64,000 nt of DNA from Pelobates cultripes. Taxonomy: Eukaryota; Chordata; Amphibia; Anura; Pelobatidae. This document shows positions 32,280-43,707 of the stretch, piece after piece; position 1 is the first letter of the stretch, and every line of letters starts with the position of its first letter. A program made the translations under genes and the position numbers. The notes beneath the pieces are model-generated. The model was not told the DNA's origin. It saw nothing but the letters and a program-made list of their open reading frames with translations, and did not search any database. The DNA lies in the NCBI GenBank assembly GCA_933207985.1, contig OW240912.1, forward strand, positions 204,103,866 through 204,167,865. The letters run 5' to 3'.

Positions 32280-33853
32280 TTATCTTGTCAATTCTTTACA
32301 GAATTTGATACAGTACATAAACTCTACAGTGCACTCAAAATAAGGATAATTTTCTGTTACATTTTATACCAAGATATATCTGCAAACCAATTTGTACTAA
32401 ATATATAGAGCAAAACATACTTTATCGGAGCACCTTGTGAAATTCTATAATGTATAGTATGAGTAATAGATAATTAAAGTGAGTAGATCAATTCAAGTTT
32501 CTCTTTCTCTCTCTCTCGCTAGGACATCAAAGCCTGTTTTGAAAAAACACTTTTTTTTTTTTTACAAAATGAGAAAATGATATATTTGATTCCAGTTGTT
32601 AAATGCACTATATACCATTAAATTGCATGCAAGCGCTATGCTATGATAAGTATGTATCATTATCTCTATGCAATGGTGTGATGCCTCAGATGTCTCATTG
32701 GGTAAATGCTATTACTGTATAGTGGGGTCATTTTCCTGTACGTTTTCTTGAACAGCATACCAAACTGCTGTTATTCCAACTTAAAAATGCCTGCTTTATA
32801 ATATGTCTATAGTAAGGAATACTATTGTACCATATTAATATATTATCGTGACTCCTGGGGCTTTGTATTTAAAATTTTAAGTGCTTGAAAGTAAGTGCTC
32901 AGCAATACACATGCATAATTCAGCAAGACTACTGCACCAGCAGCTTACTGCAAATACAGAAGGACCCCCCTTGTATAATAAAGCCTTTTCAAAAATTTCA
33001 TATCAAGCCGAACAATATAAATTGTCTTGAACTCGATCGAGTGAGAGTATCAACATTCTTATCATGAGTTTGACCTATAACAGAAAAGTCCTGTCTTTGT
33101 TCACATTTCTTGTGATGTTCTTAGATTTTCTTCTTTAGTAGGCTTGTGGAGGGTCTCCAGCCACCATCTTCACCAGAGCTGGGGAGAAAGTTCATTGTAG
33201 ACAACAGATGTTGTAACGACCACACACCACTTGCAGAGATATCCATTTAAAAGCAAAGGGTCTCAAAAAATATATGGACTGGCGACTCTTGGGTGCAAAT
33301 ATTCAGGGCTTCTAAAAGTGTGAGCATCAAGTACAGAAAAGCTCTTTTGGTGTTAAAGTAACACTGGATAAAAATAAGGACTTTGTGGTTTGTGAATCGG
33401 CAATAATAAGGGATTTGGGGTTCCAAGACTAGGCAATAACATCTAATTAGTTCTGGTATCTGATAACTAAGGAAAGAACTCTGGCATTATTGCAATGTTA
33501 ACATTATTGACCAGCAGTTCTGGTAAACATCATGGGTTCAGCATCTTATATGTTGAAAAATGAAAGGTATGACTGGCCTGGCAAGCTCTTCACATATTCC
33601 ACTATAGATTTTGTGAAAATGTAGAGCGTATTTAGATGTGGAGTCCCATCACCAGGATATAACATACAGAAATTATTTCGCCAGGCATACTTACACTTCC
33701 CTAAATCATTCTAAAGTCAGAGCCTCTATGAAAGGTAAGAGACACACTGTAAGTTTAAAAAATAAAATAGAATTATGATATATGAAAAACAGTGAAGATA
33801 AAATATTGCATTATGAATATAGTTTTTGTAACTTTCTCTCATGGAGTATTTCC
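32280..33853. other. No feature recognised
   Basis: About 1.6 kb unassigned. CT-rich run at 32503-32519 and T run at 32551-32562. Confidence 0.45.
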
Positions 33854-34033
33854 ATAAAGGGACACTATGGGTGTCAAAACTACCTTAGCTTAATGAAGCA
33901 TTTTTTGGCGATCATGCCCCTGCAGTATCACTGCTCAATTCTCTGCCATTTAGGAGTTAAATTACGTTTGTTCTGTCCATGCAGCCCTAGGCATATCTCC
34001 CCTGGCTGAGACTAACACAATCTGCATGAAAAA
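33854..34033 (+). mobile_element. Half of a long-TIR T2-like MITE
   Basis: From AAAGGGACACTATGGGTGTC through GATCATGCCCCTGCAGTATC and TCTGCCATTTAGGAGTTAA to CTCCCCTGGCTGAGAC. It mirrors one arm of 12897-13449. No second arm or right TTAA is present, so this is a truncated copy. Confidence 0.7.
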
Positions 34034-35005
34034 TCTTATGGCAGTTATGGAATCTGAGATAGGTGCTGGTTACACTCAAAGGCAGCACCTGGGGAGAGCG
34101 TATCGCGTTGGCTCTGTCTCTTCAGCCGCTCTTTTGGCATATCAGAAGAGGTGGTTAATTAATGGTGGTGGCTGCAAATAATACATTCTACCATCAGTGT
34201 TCTATATTAGTTTCAGACTTTATAGTACAGCTCAGTATTGATCTGTTATAGCTATAGTGTGTATACAAACGTGCCTCGCTTGAATTATATGTCTTTCAGT
34301 TATATCTCTGTCTGCAGAGCAGTCAGCATTATTTCTGCTAAATATCTGCAGCCGGGGTGAAACAGTCACCCAAGATCCTAAAATTTTACTTGCATCTGTA
34401 ATACATTTTATGATAGTAACCATTGCTTGGCATGTAGATGAATTCCCTCTAGTTTGTGTTCTCTATCTACATAAATGTCTCTATGTAGTGTGTCTGTATT
34501 GTATATATTACATCTATTGTAATTATTTCGAGTTATTTTCGGCAGTACACATTTTCTAAGGGTTTGTCGAAAACACCCCAATGCCACATGAAAAAGGGAT
34601 TTCATTTTGAAGTCACAATTATAAATGCAGCTGCAAAGGCGATTCTTATTAGGTTTGTTGCCAAATAGCAGTATGTATCAGCTATAAAAAGGTTTATTAG
34701 CATTTTGATATGTGAGTTTTCAAAGCAACATGAGGCAGTTACCATAGCTCCAAAGAGGCCGATTAGATGATTTTTGAATTGCAGGTGCATCCGTCACTAA
34801 GACTGCAAAATATCTAATGTGTCAAGGGGAAACAATTTAGAAGATGACAACATATGCTACACATGGACAAAATGCATTTGCAAAGAGGATTAGTTGTCGT
34901 AGCTGAAGCCCACTGACATGGATAGATGGGCACTTCACATGATTGTTACTATATGCAATAACAGGGTAGTCTCAAACATTAACAAAAAAATTAACCAACA
35001 TCTAG
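34034..35005. other. Non-repetitive sequence, possible conserved non-coding DNA
   Basis: No repeat hallmarks. The part 34600-34790 has balanced composition (for example ATAAATGCAGCTGCAAAGG and GGTTTATTAGCATTTTGATA). Conservation is only a guess from its appearance. Confidence 0.3.
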
Positions 35006-35006
35006 T

Positions 35007-35096
35007 GAAGGTGTATGCAACCTTCAGGCACTCCAGATTTTGTGGACTACATCTCCCCAGCATCTGGAGTGCCAAAGGTTTCCTACACCTGCCCTA
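35007..35096. mobile_element. hAT-type foldback MITE
   Basis: AAGGTGTATGCAACCTTCAG on the left and AAAGGTTTCCTACACCTGC on the right, with CACTCCAGATTTTGTGGACT and CATCTGGAGTGCC inside. CTAGTG flanks both sides, compatible with a decayed target duplication. Same family as 40785-40914. Confidence 0.6.
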
Positions 35097-36294
35097 GTGT
35101 GATCCAGTCTCAACAGCTCCTATACAAACCAAGTAACTATATGAAAATTTAAAGAAGGATTGCCATTTGGAAAACTTTTCAAAATTGGCAAAATCATCAG
35201 GATGCATAGTTATTTTAATGTGCTGGTTTTTATCAGTCAACAGAAAAGGAATACACTAAAATAGATTGAAATCAATGTACTAAAGTATTTTTCTGTGTTA
35301 CATATTATTTATTATATAGCTGTTAATAGATTGATTGTTTAACCAAATGCCTTTACCAATTGATTGTCCTGTTTAAGATGAATTACCTTACATTGGATAT
35401 GTAGCAAGCCTTACCATAGAAGAAAGAAAATCCAGCCATGCTAAGTTATTCAAGAACACATGCATAATGAGCACGCTAGATGGGTCAATTGGTTCTTATC
35501 GTCCACAGCAATCTTTACCATGGCCATTAAAAGGATGGGATCCCCTTATCGCCTTTAATCAATATTGATTGAAGGTGATTGACAAGATTTCATGACCACA
35601 AGCAAAACATAAAAAGAGAATCCTTTATATCCATTATCCATTAGCCCGAGATGCAGACTACAAAATACACACATGGAAAGGGTGAATGGGAGAAAAATTC
35701 ATTTAGTTCCTTGGACAAAGCATATTATAGATTCACCCATAAATCCCGGTATCATGTGGACGCGGGTAATGAAAAAGAAACGAAATACAACAAAATCTAC
35801 GAGATAGAAGAAAGATCATAATCTTGTTCAAAAGTTCATCCTTAAGTGTAAGCAGGTCTCTAAATTAGCTGCCAGGAACTGAGGACGAAGCAGCGTGAAT
35901 TTGCTCCTGATATAAAAGATGAATTACTGTCCCATACACAGTTCACTTTATCTCATTGCTTGCTAGATGCAGAGTTATAGAACCTGCAATAAAAAAAGAT
36001 CATTTCTCCCTCCTGCTCGAGGTTTATTTTTCCAGCGTTTTCAGTTTCCATTGTATGCTGTCATGTTGAGAAATGCACATGTCTTAGAATGAAAAACCTA
36101 CTCCGTTATGGTAATTTACTTTTTTGTGAGCGCTTGTGTCTTGTTTACATTGATGTTGTAAACAACAATTATACAGGAATAAGAGCCTTTGAGGATAAGC
36201 TTAATAGTACCATATTACATTAATCAAGGTGCAGTGTACTCAGATGCATTGGCAGCTGGTGATGGCAAGGTGGAAGGAATTGGTAAGTGAATAA

Positions 36295-36298
<4 letters not shown>
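35097..36298. other. No feature recognised
   Basis: About 1.2 kb unassigned, with no repeat hallmarks or coding signs. Confidence 0.45.
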
Positions 36299-36333
<35 letters not shown>

Positions 36334-37875
36334 AAATGTAATTTCTCACCCCTGGTATTTTTGTTAATTCCTCATTCACAGGTACTCTACCAGATGCCTG
36401 GGAGTCTGAGGGTTCTGAGCAGTATCTTAGTTGTTCCTAGAATTGCATTTGGGGGTCCCTTGAGTACTCTTATCACAACAGGGTCTACTACTGCCTGCAC
36501 TTTCCACATCATTTTTAGCTCATCCTTCAGTCCTTGGTATTTGTCCACCTTTACCTGCTCCTTCTTCCTGATGTTATGGTCATAGGATATTGTTGCATCC
36601 ACCACACTGCCATCTTTTGTTCCTTGTCTATCACCATGATGTCAGATTGGTTGGTCACTACTTGTCTGTCTTGATATGAAAGTCCCACAGAATATTAGCC
36701 CTGTTATTCTCAACTACCCTTTTTGGTATCCCATCTAGACCTAAGCAGAATAGCCCATATGCTGTGTGGATATTTCTGTACACATTCCCAGCAACTTCAT
36801 TGTGCCTCTTAGTGTATGCTGTCCCTGCTAACATCTTGCACCTGGCTACTATGTGCCGGATTGTCTCAGATGACTCTTGAGTCCTGTCTAGTGTGGTAGA
36901 CCCCTGCTTGTATTGATCTGATGCTAAGTGCCTGTTCCTGTGCTGCTACAATTAATGCCACAGTGCTGTCTTTTAATCTTGCATTTCCCAAAAACTGGTA
37001 GTATTTCATTATATTAGGCACTTCCACTATCTGTCGGTGGTACACCCTATGGAGAGGTTTGTCTTGCCATGGGACCTCCTCCTCCTTTTCTGCATCCTCA
37101 ACCTATTGTTGTCTCAGGCATTCCCTTAGAAGTTCGTCTATGGGAGACCATCTTCATTATGTACTTGTGGATACTTTGTGTTCCATCCCAGACTGAGGCC
37201 TTAACACTCATCAGACCCTGACCTCCTTCCTGCCAGCTGGTGTATAGTCTCTGGGTGCTGAATTTCAGGTGTATTACTAAATTCATAGTGAGAAGTTTCC
37301 AGATCTTGATATCCATGATGACCAACTCTTTCCTTGGCCAGGTTATAATACCAAGAGAAGAGTTGGTCATCATGTATTACAGCTGGGTACCTGATGACTG
37401 GTAGGGTATGTGTGTTGATGACTTGGATCTTGTCATTGCCATTGAGTAAGAGGCAACAATCTTATTTTACCTTCTGGTATTTGAAATCCTGATTACCTTC
37501 ACCCTTTTTGCCATCATTGTCTCACACTTATCTAGTCCAAATGACATTCTGATGTCCTTGTTGTATATCCTAGGTGGATCAGTGTGTCAGTGTTCTCCTC
37601 ACTCTTGGCATGCAGCTTGGGGTTGTTCAAGTAGATTAGGTGGATGATGGTAGCTCTGTTCTCAAACCTGTATCCGTATTCACTCTTCATGATGTTCTAG
37701 CTAAGGGGGTTGAGGCAAATGCAGTACAGTATTGGGGTTAGCACATCACTTTGGTATATGACACATATGATGTTGACTGGAACTGGAATTATGAATCAGG
37801 GCGACTTCCGAGCCAGCATGACTCTTTTGGTTTTTGTAACTTTCTTATTATTGAGGTGGGTGCGTGCATATCATT
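36299..37875 (-). mobile_element. R4/Dong-type LINE, 5'-truncated and decayed, minus strand
   Basis: Reading the minus strand gives parts of one pol protein in order. They are the RT end (ILYCICLNPLS, then GYRFENRATIIHLIYLNN), MSFGLDKCETMM, a thumb-region block (LLTMNLVIHLKFSTQRLYTS, EGGQGLMSV), a zinc-finger-like part (RCKMLAGTAYTKRHNEVAGN) and an endonuclease-like end (SDIMVIDKEQK, VVDATISYDHN, KVDKYQGLKDEL). This order, with a C-terminal restriction-like nuclease, is that of the R2/R4 LINE group. Several frameshifts and stops break it. The 3' end runs into a (TA)n tract at 36299-36326. The clade label is from recognition only. Confidence 0.7.
36387..37830 (-). pseudogene. LINE pol pseudogene (RT and RLE nuclease, inactive)
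   Basis: The reverse-transcriptase box that should read YxDD is YLNN at 37622-37633, so both catalytic aspartates are lost. In the nuclease part the usual PD is SD, while the later D and the KY pair are kept. Frame breaks occur at least near 36600 and 37560. It cannot make a working enzyme. Confidence 0.7.
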
Positions 37876-37945
37876 AAGTGTCTTGCCCAGGAAATTCGAA
37901 CCTTGGTTTCTTGGTAACTAGCCACTGCACTAACTACACCTATAT
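37876..37945. repeat. MIR/CORE-like or L2-associated fragment
   Basis: AAGTGTCTTGCCCAGGAAAT, then TCGAACCTTGGTTTCTTGG and CACTGCACTAACTA have the order of words seen in vertebrate CORE/MIR or L2-linked repeats. Only about 65 bp is recognisable. Confidence 0.4.
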
Positions 37946-38245
37946 AAATGGGTGTTATTTATGGATATTATCAGAGATTACAATAAATATAAACCTAAAA
38001 TGTTTTTTACTTGATAATATGGCTAAATATAACATTAATTTACTTTATTTCCATTTTCCTGTGATATATCAGGCTCCATGCCACTGTTTACCTTCTATTG
38101 TAATGCCCGATTGAAAGTGTGCAAAATTAAATTTTACACATTTTTACATTTTCACACACTTATAGGACAAACATTATTGTAACCCATATTTCTAGTGTAT
38201 TTTAAGCCTCAATATGATGTAGAAAATGAAAATATTTCTCTCACC
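37946..38245. other. No feature recognised
   Basis: AT-rich, unassigned. Confidence 0.45.
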
Positions 38246-38545
38246 AGTGGCCTGCCTACCACGGTCACAGGGGTCACGCTGCAACCGGGCCCCTTACTCC
38301 ATGGGCCGCCTTGATAACTTCTGGGCCAGTGCACAGCCACACCGGTCCGGGTCCGCGGTTCCCAGGTGTCTACACTGCTCCCCTCCTGCCTGTGTGTAGC
38401 GTGGCCGAGCGGTCTGACAGGAAGTGCGAGCACTTCCTGTCAGACCGGAAACCGTAGCAGAGAAGCTGGTACAGGATGGGGAGAGAGGTAGGAATGGGAC
38501 ACAGGGAGGGGAGGGGGGAGAAAGGTAGGAATGGGACACAGGGAC
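38246..38545. repeat. GC-rich repeat with tRNA-like block and perfect hairpin
   Basis: Starts near CCAGTGGCCTGCCTACCACG, which has a hAT-like CAGTGGCxTGC head. GTAGCGTGGCCGAGCGGTCT at 38396-38415 looks like the 5' end of a tRNA-Leu. It overlaps a perfect 17-bp hairpin, GGTCTGACAGGAAGTGC (38411-38427) with GCACTTCCTGTCAGACC (38430-38446). GGTAGGAATGGGACACAGGG occurs twice, at 38488 and 38523. Class unclear; no second hAT end found. Confidence 0.45.
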
Positions 38546-39880
38546 ACTTTTAGAAATTAGCCTGACGATTGTGGTTTATAATAGCATCTGTCGTGTACAG
38601 TGTACAAAAACCTCTCAAGCTATTAAGTAATTTACATTTCTGTGATGACTAGACACCCATAAAATGGCTAAAGTTAGATAATTTCTTCAAATAGAAAAGT
38701 AAATAGAGTAATTTCCACCACGTCATCAATGGATCTTTTAAAAAACTGTATCTTAAGTCCTCACAAGAGGGTTACTTTCCTAGAAACTATACACAATGAA
38801 AACCACTCTCTATTGTAAACGTCAAACACCAAGTGTAACACAAGCAAAGATTGTATGTTAGCTCTCTGAAATTGGAACTTTCAGCAGCAGAAAGGTGTAC
38901 TGAGAAATCAGCAAATTACTCATGTGTGGGTAAGTGGTTAAATGACTCATGTTTGAGAGCAGCGTATGTTGAAATTGGCAAGTTGTGGCTTAATTTCTAC
39001 TTGTCAAAACAATGTACTTTAGGTTGAAGAAGTGATTTTATTTTCAAATAGTAGCGTTATTTTAATAATTGAGGCTCCTTTTTTTAACCAGAATATCAGA
39101 TGAAGAGAGACAGGATCATTTTTTGAACAGCTATCTAATTTTAAATTGTTGCTTTTATTTGTATGAATGGAGCCAGCATGACCAACTGTGAAGTTGCATA
39201 GGAATTTTATGAAATGCCTCTATTGTGTACCATGTGTGGCACTAGTGAATATGAGAAGGAGCTAACAGTTGCAGGTCTAGGGATCGCCCATCCAGAAAAA
39301 CACCATAAAGAAAAGACTGATGCATGTGTTGATGAAGCAGAGAGATCACAAAGCAATTACTGCACAATTCCATATTTCTCCTAATATTTCTAAGGACAGA
39401 CCATTACCAATAGCATTATTGACATCTGGTATCACTGTTGTCTGTGCTAGGATTCTACATTCAGCTTTGGTATTTTTCTTAAATACATCCAACAGGTGAG
39501 TGGGACACACAATCTAAACACATTTCCTTATTTTGTCTTCTAGTCCTGTCCTGGATCTTTGTGAATCCATTCACAACACAATAAAGGCCTACCATCGTAT
39601 CTGCTCAACACTATCAGGGGTAGACCAACCAGCTCCACTCATGCTTATGACATTCCTCCTTTTAATTTTGGATAGCTGTAGAAATGCCACTCTAACCTAC
39701 TCTCATTTCAGGTATATTCTAGGTACAAACATAGAGATAACACATCTGAAATTGTTGCTTCAAAAACAAAAAAATTAAGCCATAAAATGCTCATCCCAAC
39801 ATTGTTTAAAGATGCAACTTATGTAATTGCATGTTAATGCATTTGCTGCAATGACTAATTTAACCATCATATTTTTACTT
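38546..39880. other. No feature recognised
   Basis: About 1.3 kb unassigned. The frame at 39533-39778 has no recognisable domain. Confidence 0.45.
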
Positions 39881-39882
39881 CT

Positions 39883-40457
39883 TTAAAGGGATACTTTAAG
39901 GGGTACATTTTTTCTGTGTAGAATGCGCTATAGGGCACTATTAATAAGGTCCCCCCTCAACCCTGCAAAAATAGACTTTTAATTAGCTGGAATCCAGTGC
40001 CAGGAGCTTCCTGCATTCCACGCTCCTCCCTGACGTCATCCAGGGCCTCACACAGTCCAATCACAGTCTTCTCTATGAGAAGTCTGTGATTGGACCGTTT
40101 TCACGAGCTCAGAAGGCATGCACCCAATCTGAGCTGGTGAGGGGGAGAGGGAGTGGTGAGGTAGATTGAGATGGAGGGCTTTTTAAAAAACCTTCTTCTT
40201 TTTTAAAAACAAACAATTTTATCAGGAGGTGGGGAAGGGCGAAAACTGCAGTGCAGAAGCTTTATACATTTGTTGCCTGCATGCTGTGCGCACTGACGAT
40301 TAATGTATTTTATGCACAGAATTGACATTAGCCTGGAACAGAGAGAACAGATGTAATAATCCCCCGGCACACAAGTGCAGATTATTCTGTATAGATTCTT
40401 ACCACCATGACTACTTCAAATCACTAAAGTAGTCATGGTGGTTGGAGTAACCTTTAA
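39883..40457 (+). mobile_element. T2-like MITE, about 575 bp, distinct subfamily
   Basis: TTAA at 39883-39886 and 40454-40457. Left end TTAAAGGGATACTTTAAGGG. The right end in reverse complement starts TTAAAGGTTACTCCAACCAC. Subterminal palindrome CCACCATGACTACTT / AAGTAGTCATGGTGG at 40402-40441, and an inner palindrome AATCACAGTCTTCTC / GAGAAGTCTGTGATT near 40061-40092. No coding sequence. Confidence 0.75.
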
Positions 40458-40776
40458 ATGTGATATCTTGTTTGACCTGGACTTCATTAAAATGTTGCTG
40501 TCAATTCAAGAGTATTCTTTATTAACAAAAAAAAGTTAATTATTTTAAGCAGTGTACTTTGCAAGACTGTGGAATGATATTCATTGACTTATAGCCTCAG
40601 CACAATGCTATCATATATGAAAGAGGGCACGGGTTTACAGGAAAATGTTAATAAATCCTTCAGAAACCCTTGCATTAAATATGTAAATGCAGTTTTATAT
40701 TCCAGATAACGAAATATATTTAATCGAACTAGAAGTTAAGATGCGTGAATCAAAATTAATACAATTCTTGTTTATA
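40458..40776. other. No feature recognised
   Basis: Unassigned AT-rich interval. Confidence 0.45.
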
Positions 40777-40784
40777 CGTTAGAC

Positions 40785-40914
40785 CAGGGGTAGGCAAGCT
40801 TCGGCACTCTAGATCTTGTGGACTGCAGCCCCCATAATGCTCTTACATCCATAATGCTGGCAAAGCATCATGGGAGGTGTAGTCCAAAACATCTGGAGTG
40901 CTGAAGGTTGCCTG
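40785..40914. mobile_element. hAT-type foldback MITE, best copy
   Basis: Starts CAGGGGTAGGCAAGCTTCGG and ends TGAAGGTTGCCTG. It is flanked by CGTTAGAC (40777-40784) and TGTTAGAC (40915-40922), a 7-of-8 target duplication. CACTCTAGATCTTGTGGACT and its partner AGTCCAAAACATCTGGAGTG form the arms. Relatives at 3685 and 35007; a related element at 63391. Confidence 0.7.
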
Positions 40915-40922
40915 TGTTAGAC

Positions 40923-41689
40923 GATATATGCTTAGTTTATTGGTAAAGTACATATTCTGAAAAATGCACAAGCATAGACACCCTGGCAGGATTGATAAAC
41001 AATGGTTTGTCCACATGAGCTTACATTCTAAAGAAGTATTCTAAAACTTTTTCTCACCAAGTTCCACTTGTAACAGATTTTATCAGTCAAGTGCCCCTTT
41101 TTTGACCTACTATTGAGAAAATATTTATGGTGCTCACATTTTCAATAAAACACTATTAAACAATAAAACCTGACACAGATATACTCTTAGTCATTTTAGA
41201 AGGGACCTACTGGGAAAACATGTCACAGGCTTAAAAATGTGGTATACTATAGAGTGGGGGGTGAACACACATCAAGTAAAAGTTCAGCTGCTTCTATTCT
41301 CTGCTTGGAGTGACAAAAGTTGTTTATTTACACATGCATTAAAAGCCATCAGAAGAAACTCTCATGGGCTCTCCTATTCACAAAGGACACAAACAAGGGC
41401 ATACCTTGATAGCCAGAGTCAGATTAAGAGCCCAGTGGGCCTGGTGCTGACAATTACAGAATCTTATCAACCAAAACAACTAAAACAGTCATACTTCCCA
41501 AGCATCATGAATCTGATGGAGACAGTGCTGGAGGGAAATTCATAGGGTGCAGCTATAAGAAAACACATACTCTATGCTAATCGCTCTCTAATTTAACTTT
41601 CATCTTTCAAGTAAATCCATAGCCCCTAACATCAGTGTCCAGTGAAGCAGGAAGTCAATTGGCGGGGTAAAAGGGTGTGCCCCTGACGC
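40923..41689. other. No feature recognised
   Basis: Unassigned. The 102-codon frame at 41237-41545 has no recognisable domain. Confidence 0.45.
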
Positions 41690-41905
41690 AAATCACGTAA
41701 CCAGAACAGCCGAAGGGGGCAAACATGCCCAAATAGGTGGCATGTCTGTCCAAAGAATTGGAAGGCCAGTCTGGCGTGAATGCCTGTCAGGCTGCCTGCC
41801 AATCATGCAGGCTGGCCAACTAAGGGCATACTATGCAGGCAGCACCCTGAGCTTGGCATAAATGCATCTAATGATGTGCTCACTCCACGCTTTCTAAGGA
41901 CTGTC
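41690..41905 (+). repeat. Dispersed repeat, unnamed, shared with 4070-4310
   Basis: GCATAAATGCATCTAATGATG at 41858 with GTGCTCACTCCACGCTTTC after it follows the same order as 4155-4200. The class is unknown. Confidence 0.4.
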
Positions 41906-42365
41906 CTCTAGCACTCATATGTTTAATTGTCTCCTTATCTTCTTAGTAGCAGGCAGAAGCTCTGGGTATGCAGAGTCTGGGACAGAGAAAAGTGTATGTA
42001 GTGAGTGTAGAAAAAAGGAGACATGCCACAGTGTTAGAAAGGCTAAAGTCAGCATTACCTTAACTAATATAATTGTCAGCCAGTCAACACCAGTTTTGTT
42101 CCCCTACATCCCTCTTAAGTTTCCATACTTATGAAGGAGTATGTGAATAGTATTGCGTCAAAACAAAAAATTGTTTTGAATTTTTGTTTTTTAAATCATT
42201 GAGCCTATTCTATAGGCATGGGCCTGGAGCTACAGCTCCATCAGCCCCTATGTTAATCCAGCCCTGTGGATATCTCAGAAAGGAGCTTTTTCCTTTAGAA
42301 ATAGAAAGTGTTATTTCTATATATAATCTTTTCAAGAGATAAGCTGAATAATTGCTGTGTGGAAA
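41906..42365. other. Left flank of the Tc1 array, no feature recognised
   Basis: Unassigned. The last 49 bases before the first element (42366-42414) are copied inside the array. Confidence 0.5.
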
Positions 42366-42414
42366 GGTTGGAGGTTAGAGAAGTCATATTTAAGAAATGT
42401 TTAGATTACCTTTA
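42366..42414 (+). repeat. Host-flank segment, copy 1 of 3
   Basis: GGTTGGAGGTTAGAGAAGTC at its start and ACCTTTA at its end, followed by the element end CAGGGAGTGCAG. The same 49 bp precede B and D. It is the left flank of the array and so tells where duplicated units begin. Confidence 0.9.
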
Positions 42415-43658
42415 CAGGGAGTGCAGAATTATTAGGCAAGTTGTATTTTTGAGGATTAATTTTATTATTGAACAACAACCATGTTCTCAATGAACCCAAA
42501 AAACTCATTAATATCAAAGCTGAATATTTTTGGAAGTAGTTTTTAGTTTGTTTTTAGTTATAGCTATGTTAGGGGGATATCTGTGTGTGCAGGTGACTAT
42601 TACTGTGCATAATTATTAGGCAACTTAACAAAAAACAAATATATACCCATTTCAATTATTTATTATTACCAGTGAAACCAATATAACATCTCAACATTCA
42701 CAAATATACATTTCTGACATTCAAAAACAAAACAAAAACAAATCAGTGACCAATATAGCCACCTTTCTTTGCAAGGACACTCAAAAGCCTGCCATCCATG
42801 GATTCTGTCAGTGTTTTGATCTGTTCACCATCAACATTGCGTGCAGCAGCAACCACAGCCTCCCAGACACTGTTCAGAGAGGTGTACTGTTTTCCCTCCT
42901 TGTAAATCTCACATTTGATGATGGACCACAGGTTCTCAATGGGGTTCAGATCAGGTGAACAAGGAGGCCATGTCATTAGATTTTCTTCTTTTATACCCTT
43001 TCTTGCCAGCCACGCTGTGGAGTACTTGGACGCGTGTGATGGAGCATTGTCCTGCATGAAAATCATGTTTTTCTTGAAGGATGCAGACTTCTTCCTGTAC
43101 CACTGCTTGAAGAAGGTGTCTTCCAGGAACTGGCAGTAGGACTGGGAGTTGAGCTTGACTCCATCCTCAACCCGAAAAGGCCCCACAAGCTCATCTTTGA
43201 TGATACCAGCCCAAACCAGTACTCCACCTCCACCTTGCTGGCGCCTGAGTCGGACTGGAGCTCTCTGCCCTTTACCAATCCAGCCACGGGCCCATCCATT
43301 TGGCCCATCAAGACTCACTCTCATTTCATCAGTCCATAAAACCTTAGAAAAATCAGTCTTGAGATATTTCTTGGCCCAGTCTTGACGTTTCAGCTTGTGT
43401 GTCTTGTTCAGTGGTGGTCGTCTTTCAGCCTTTCTTACCTTGGCCATGTCTCTGAGTATTGCACACCTTGTGCTTTTGGCACTCCAGTGATGTTGCAGCT
43501 CTGAAATATGGCCAAACTGGTGGCAAGTGGCATCGTGGCAGCTGCACGCTTGACTTTTCTCAGTTCATGGGCAGTTATTTTGCGCCTTGGTTTTTCCACA
43601 CGCTTCTTGCGACCCTGTTGACTATTTTGAATGAAACGCTTGATTGTTCGATGATCAC
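42415..43658 (-). mobile_element. Tc1-like copy A, truncated
   Basis: Starts with the outer end CAGGGAGTGCAGAATTATT after TA. The inner repeat GCATAATTATTAGGCAACTT follows at 42608-42627. It stops in the N-terminal part of the transposase gene, lacking about 310 bp with the far terminal repeat. It cannot be mobile on its own. Confidence 0.85.
42743..43658 (-). pseudogene. Tc1-like DD37E transposase, copy A
   Basis: The best preserved catalytic part in the array. From the Met at 43447 the frame is open for 234 codons to a stop at 42743. Aspartates lie at fragment residues 40 (LWTDEM) and 133 (MQDNAPSH), and the glutamate at 171 (NPIENLW). The G-rich QGGGGVLVW block and the C-terminal LAKKGGYIGH are present. 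The upstream helix-turn-helix part (43435-43658) is in another frame because one base is missing in TTTTGGCACTCC, where B and D have one more G. The first about 45 residues are cut off by the truncation. Confidence 0.85.
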
Positions 43659-43707
43659 GGTTGGAGGTTAGAGAAGTCATATTTAAGAAATGTTTAGATT
43701 ACCTTTA
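43659..43707 (+). repeat. Host-flank segment, copy 2 of 3
   Basis: Abuts the truncated end of copy A with a one-base overlap (G) and precedes copy B exactly as copy 1 precedes A. Confidence 0.9.

Noticed and set aside
38396..38415. A true tRNA-Leu gene
   Set aside because: Only the first about 20 bases match. No anticodon arm, T arm or B-box follows, and the sequence folds into a different hairpin.
42746..43385. Plus-strand frames opposite the transposases
   Set aside because: They are antisense shadows of the minus-strand transposase; the same shadows recur opposite copies B, C and D.
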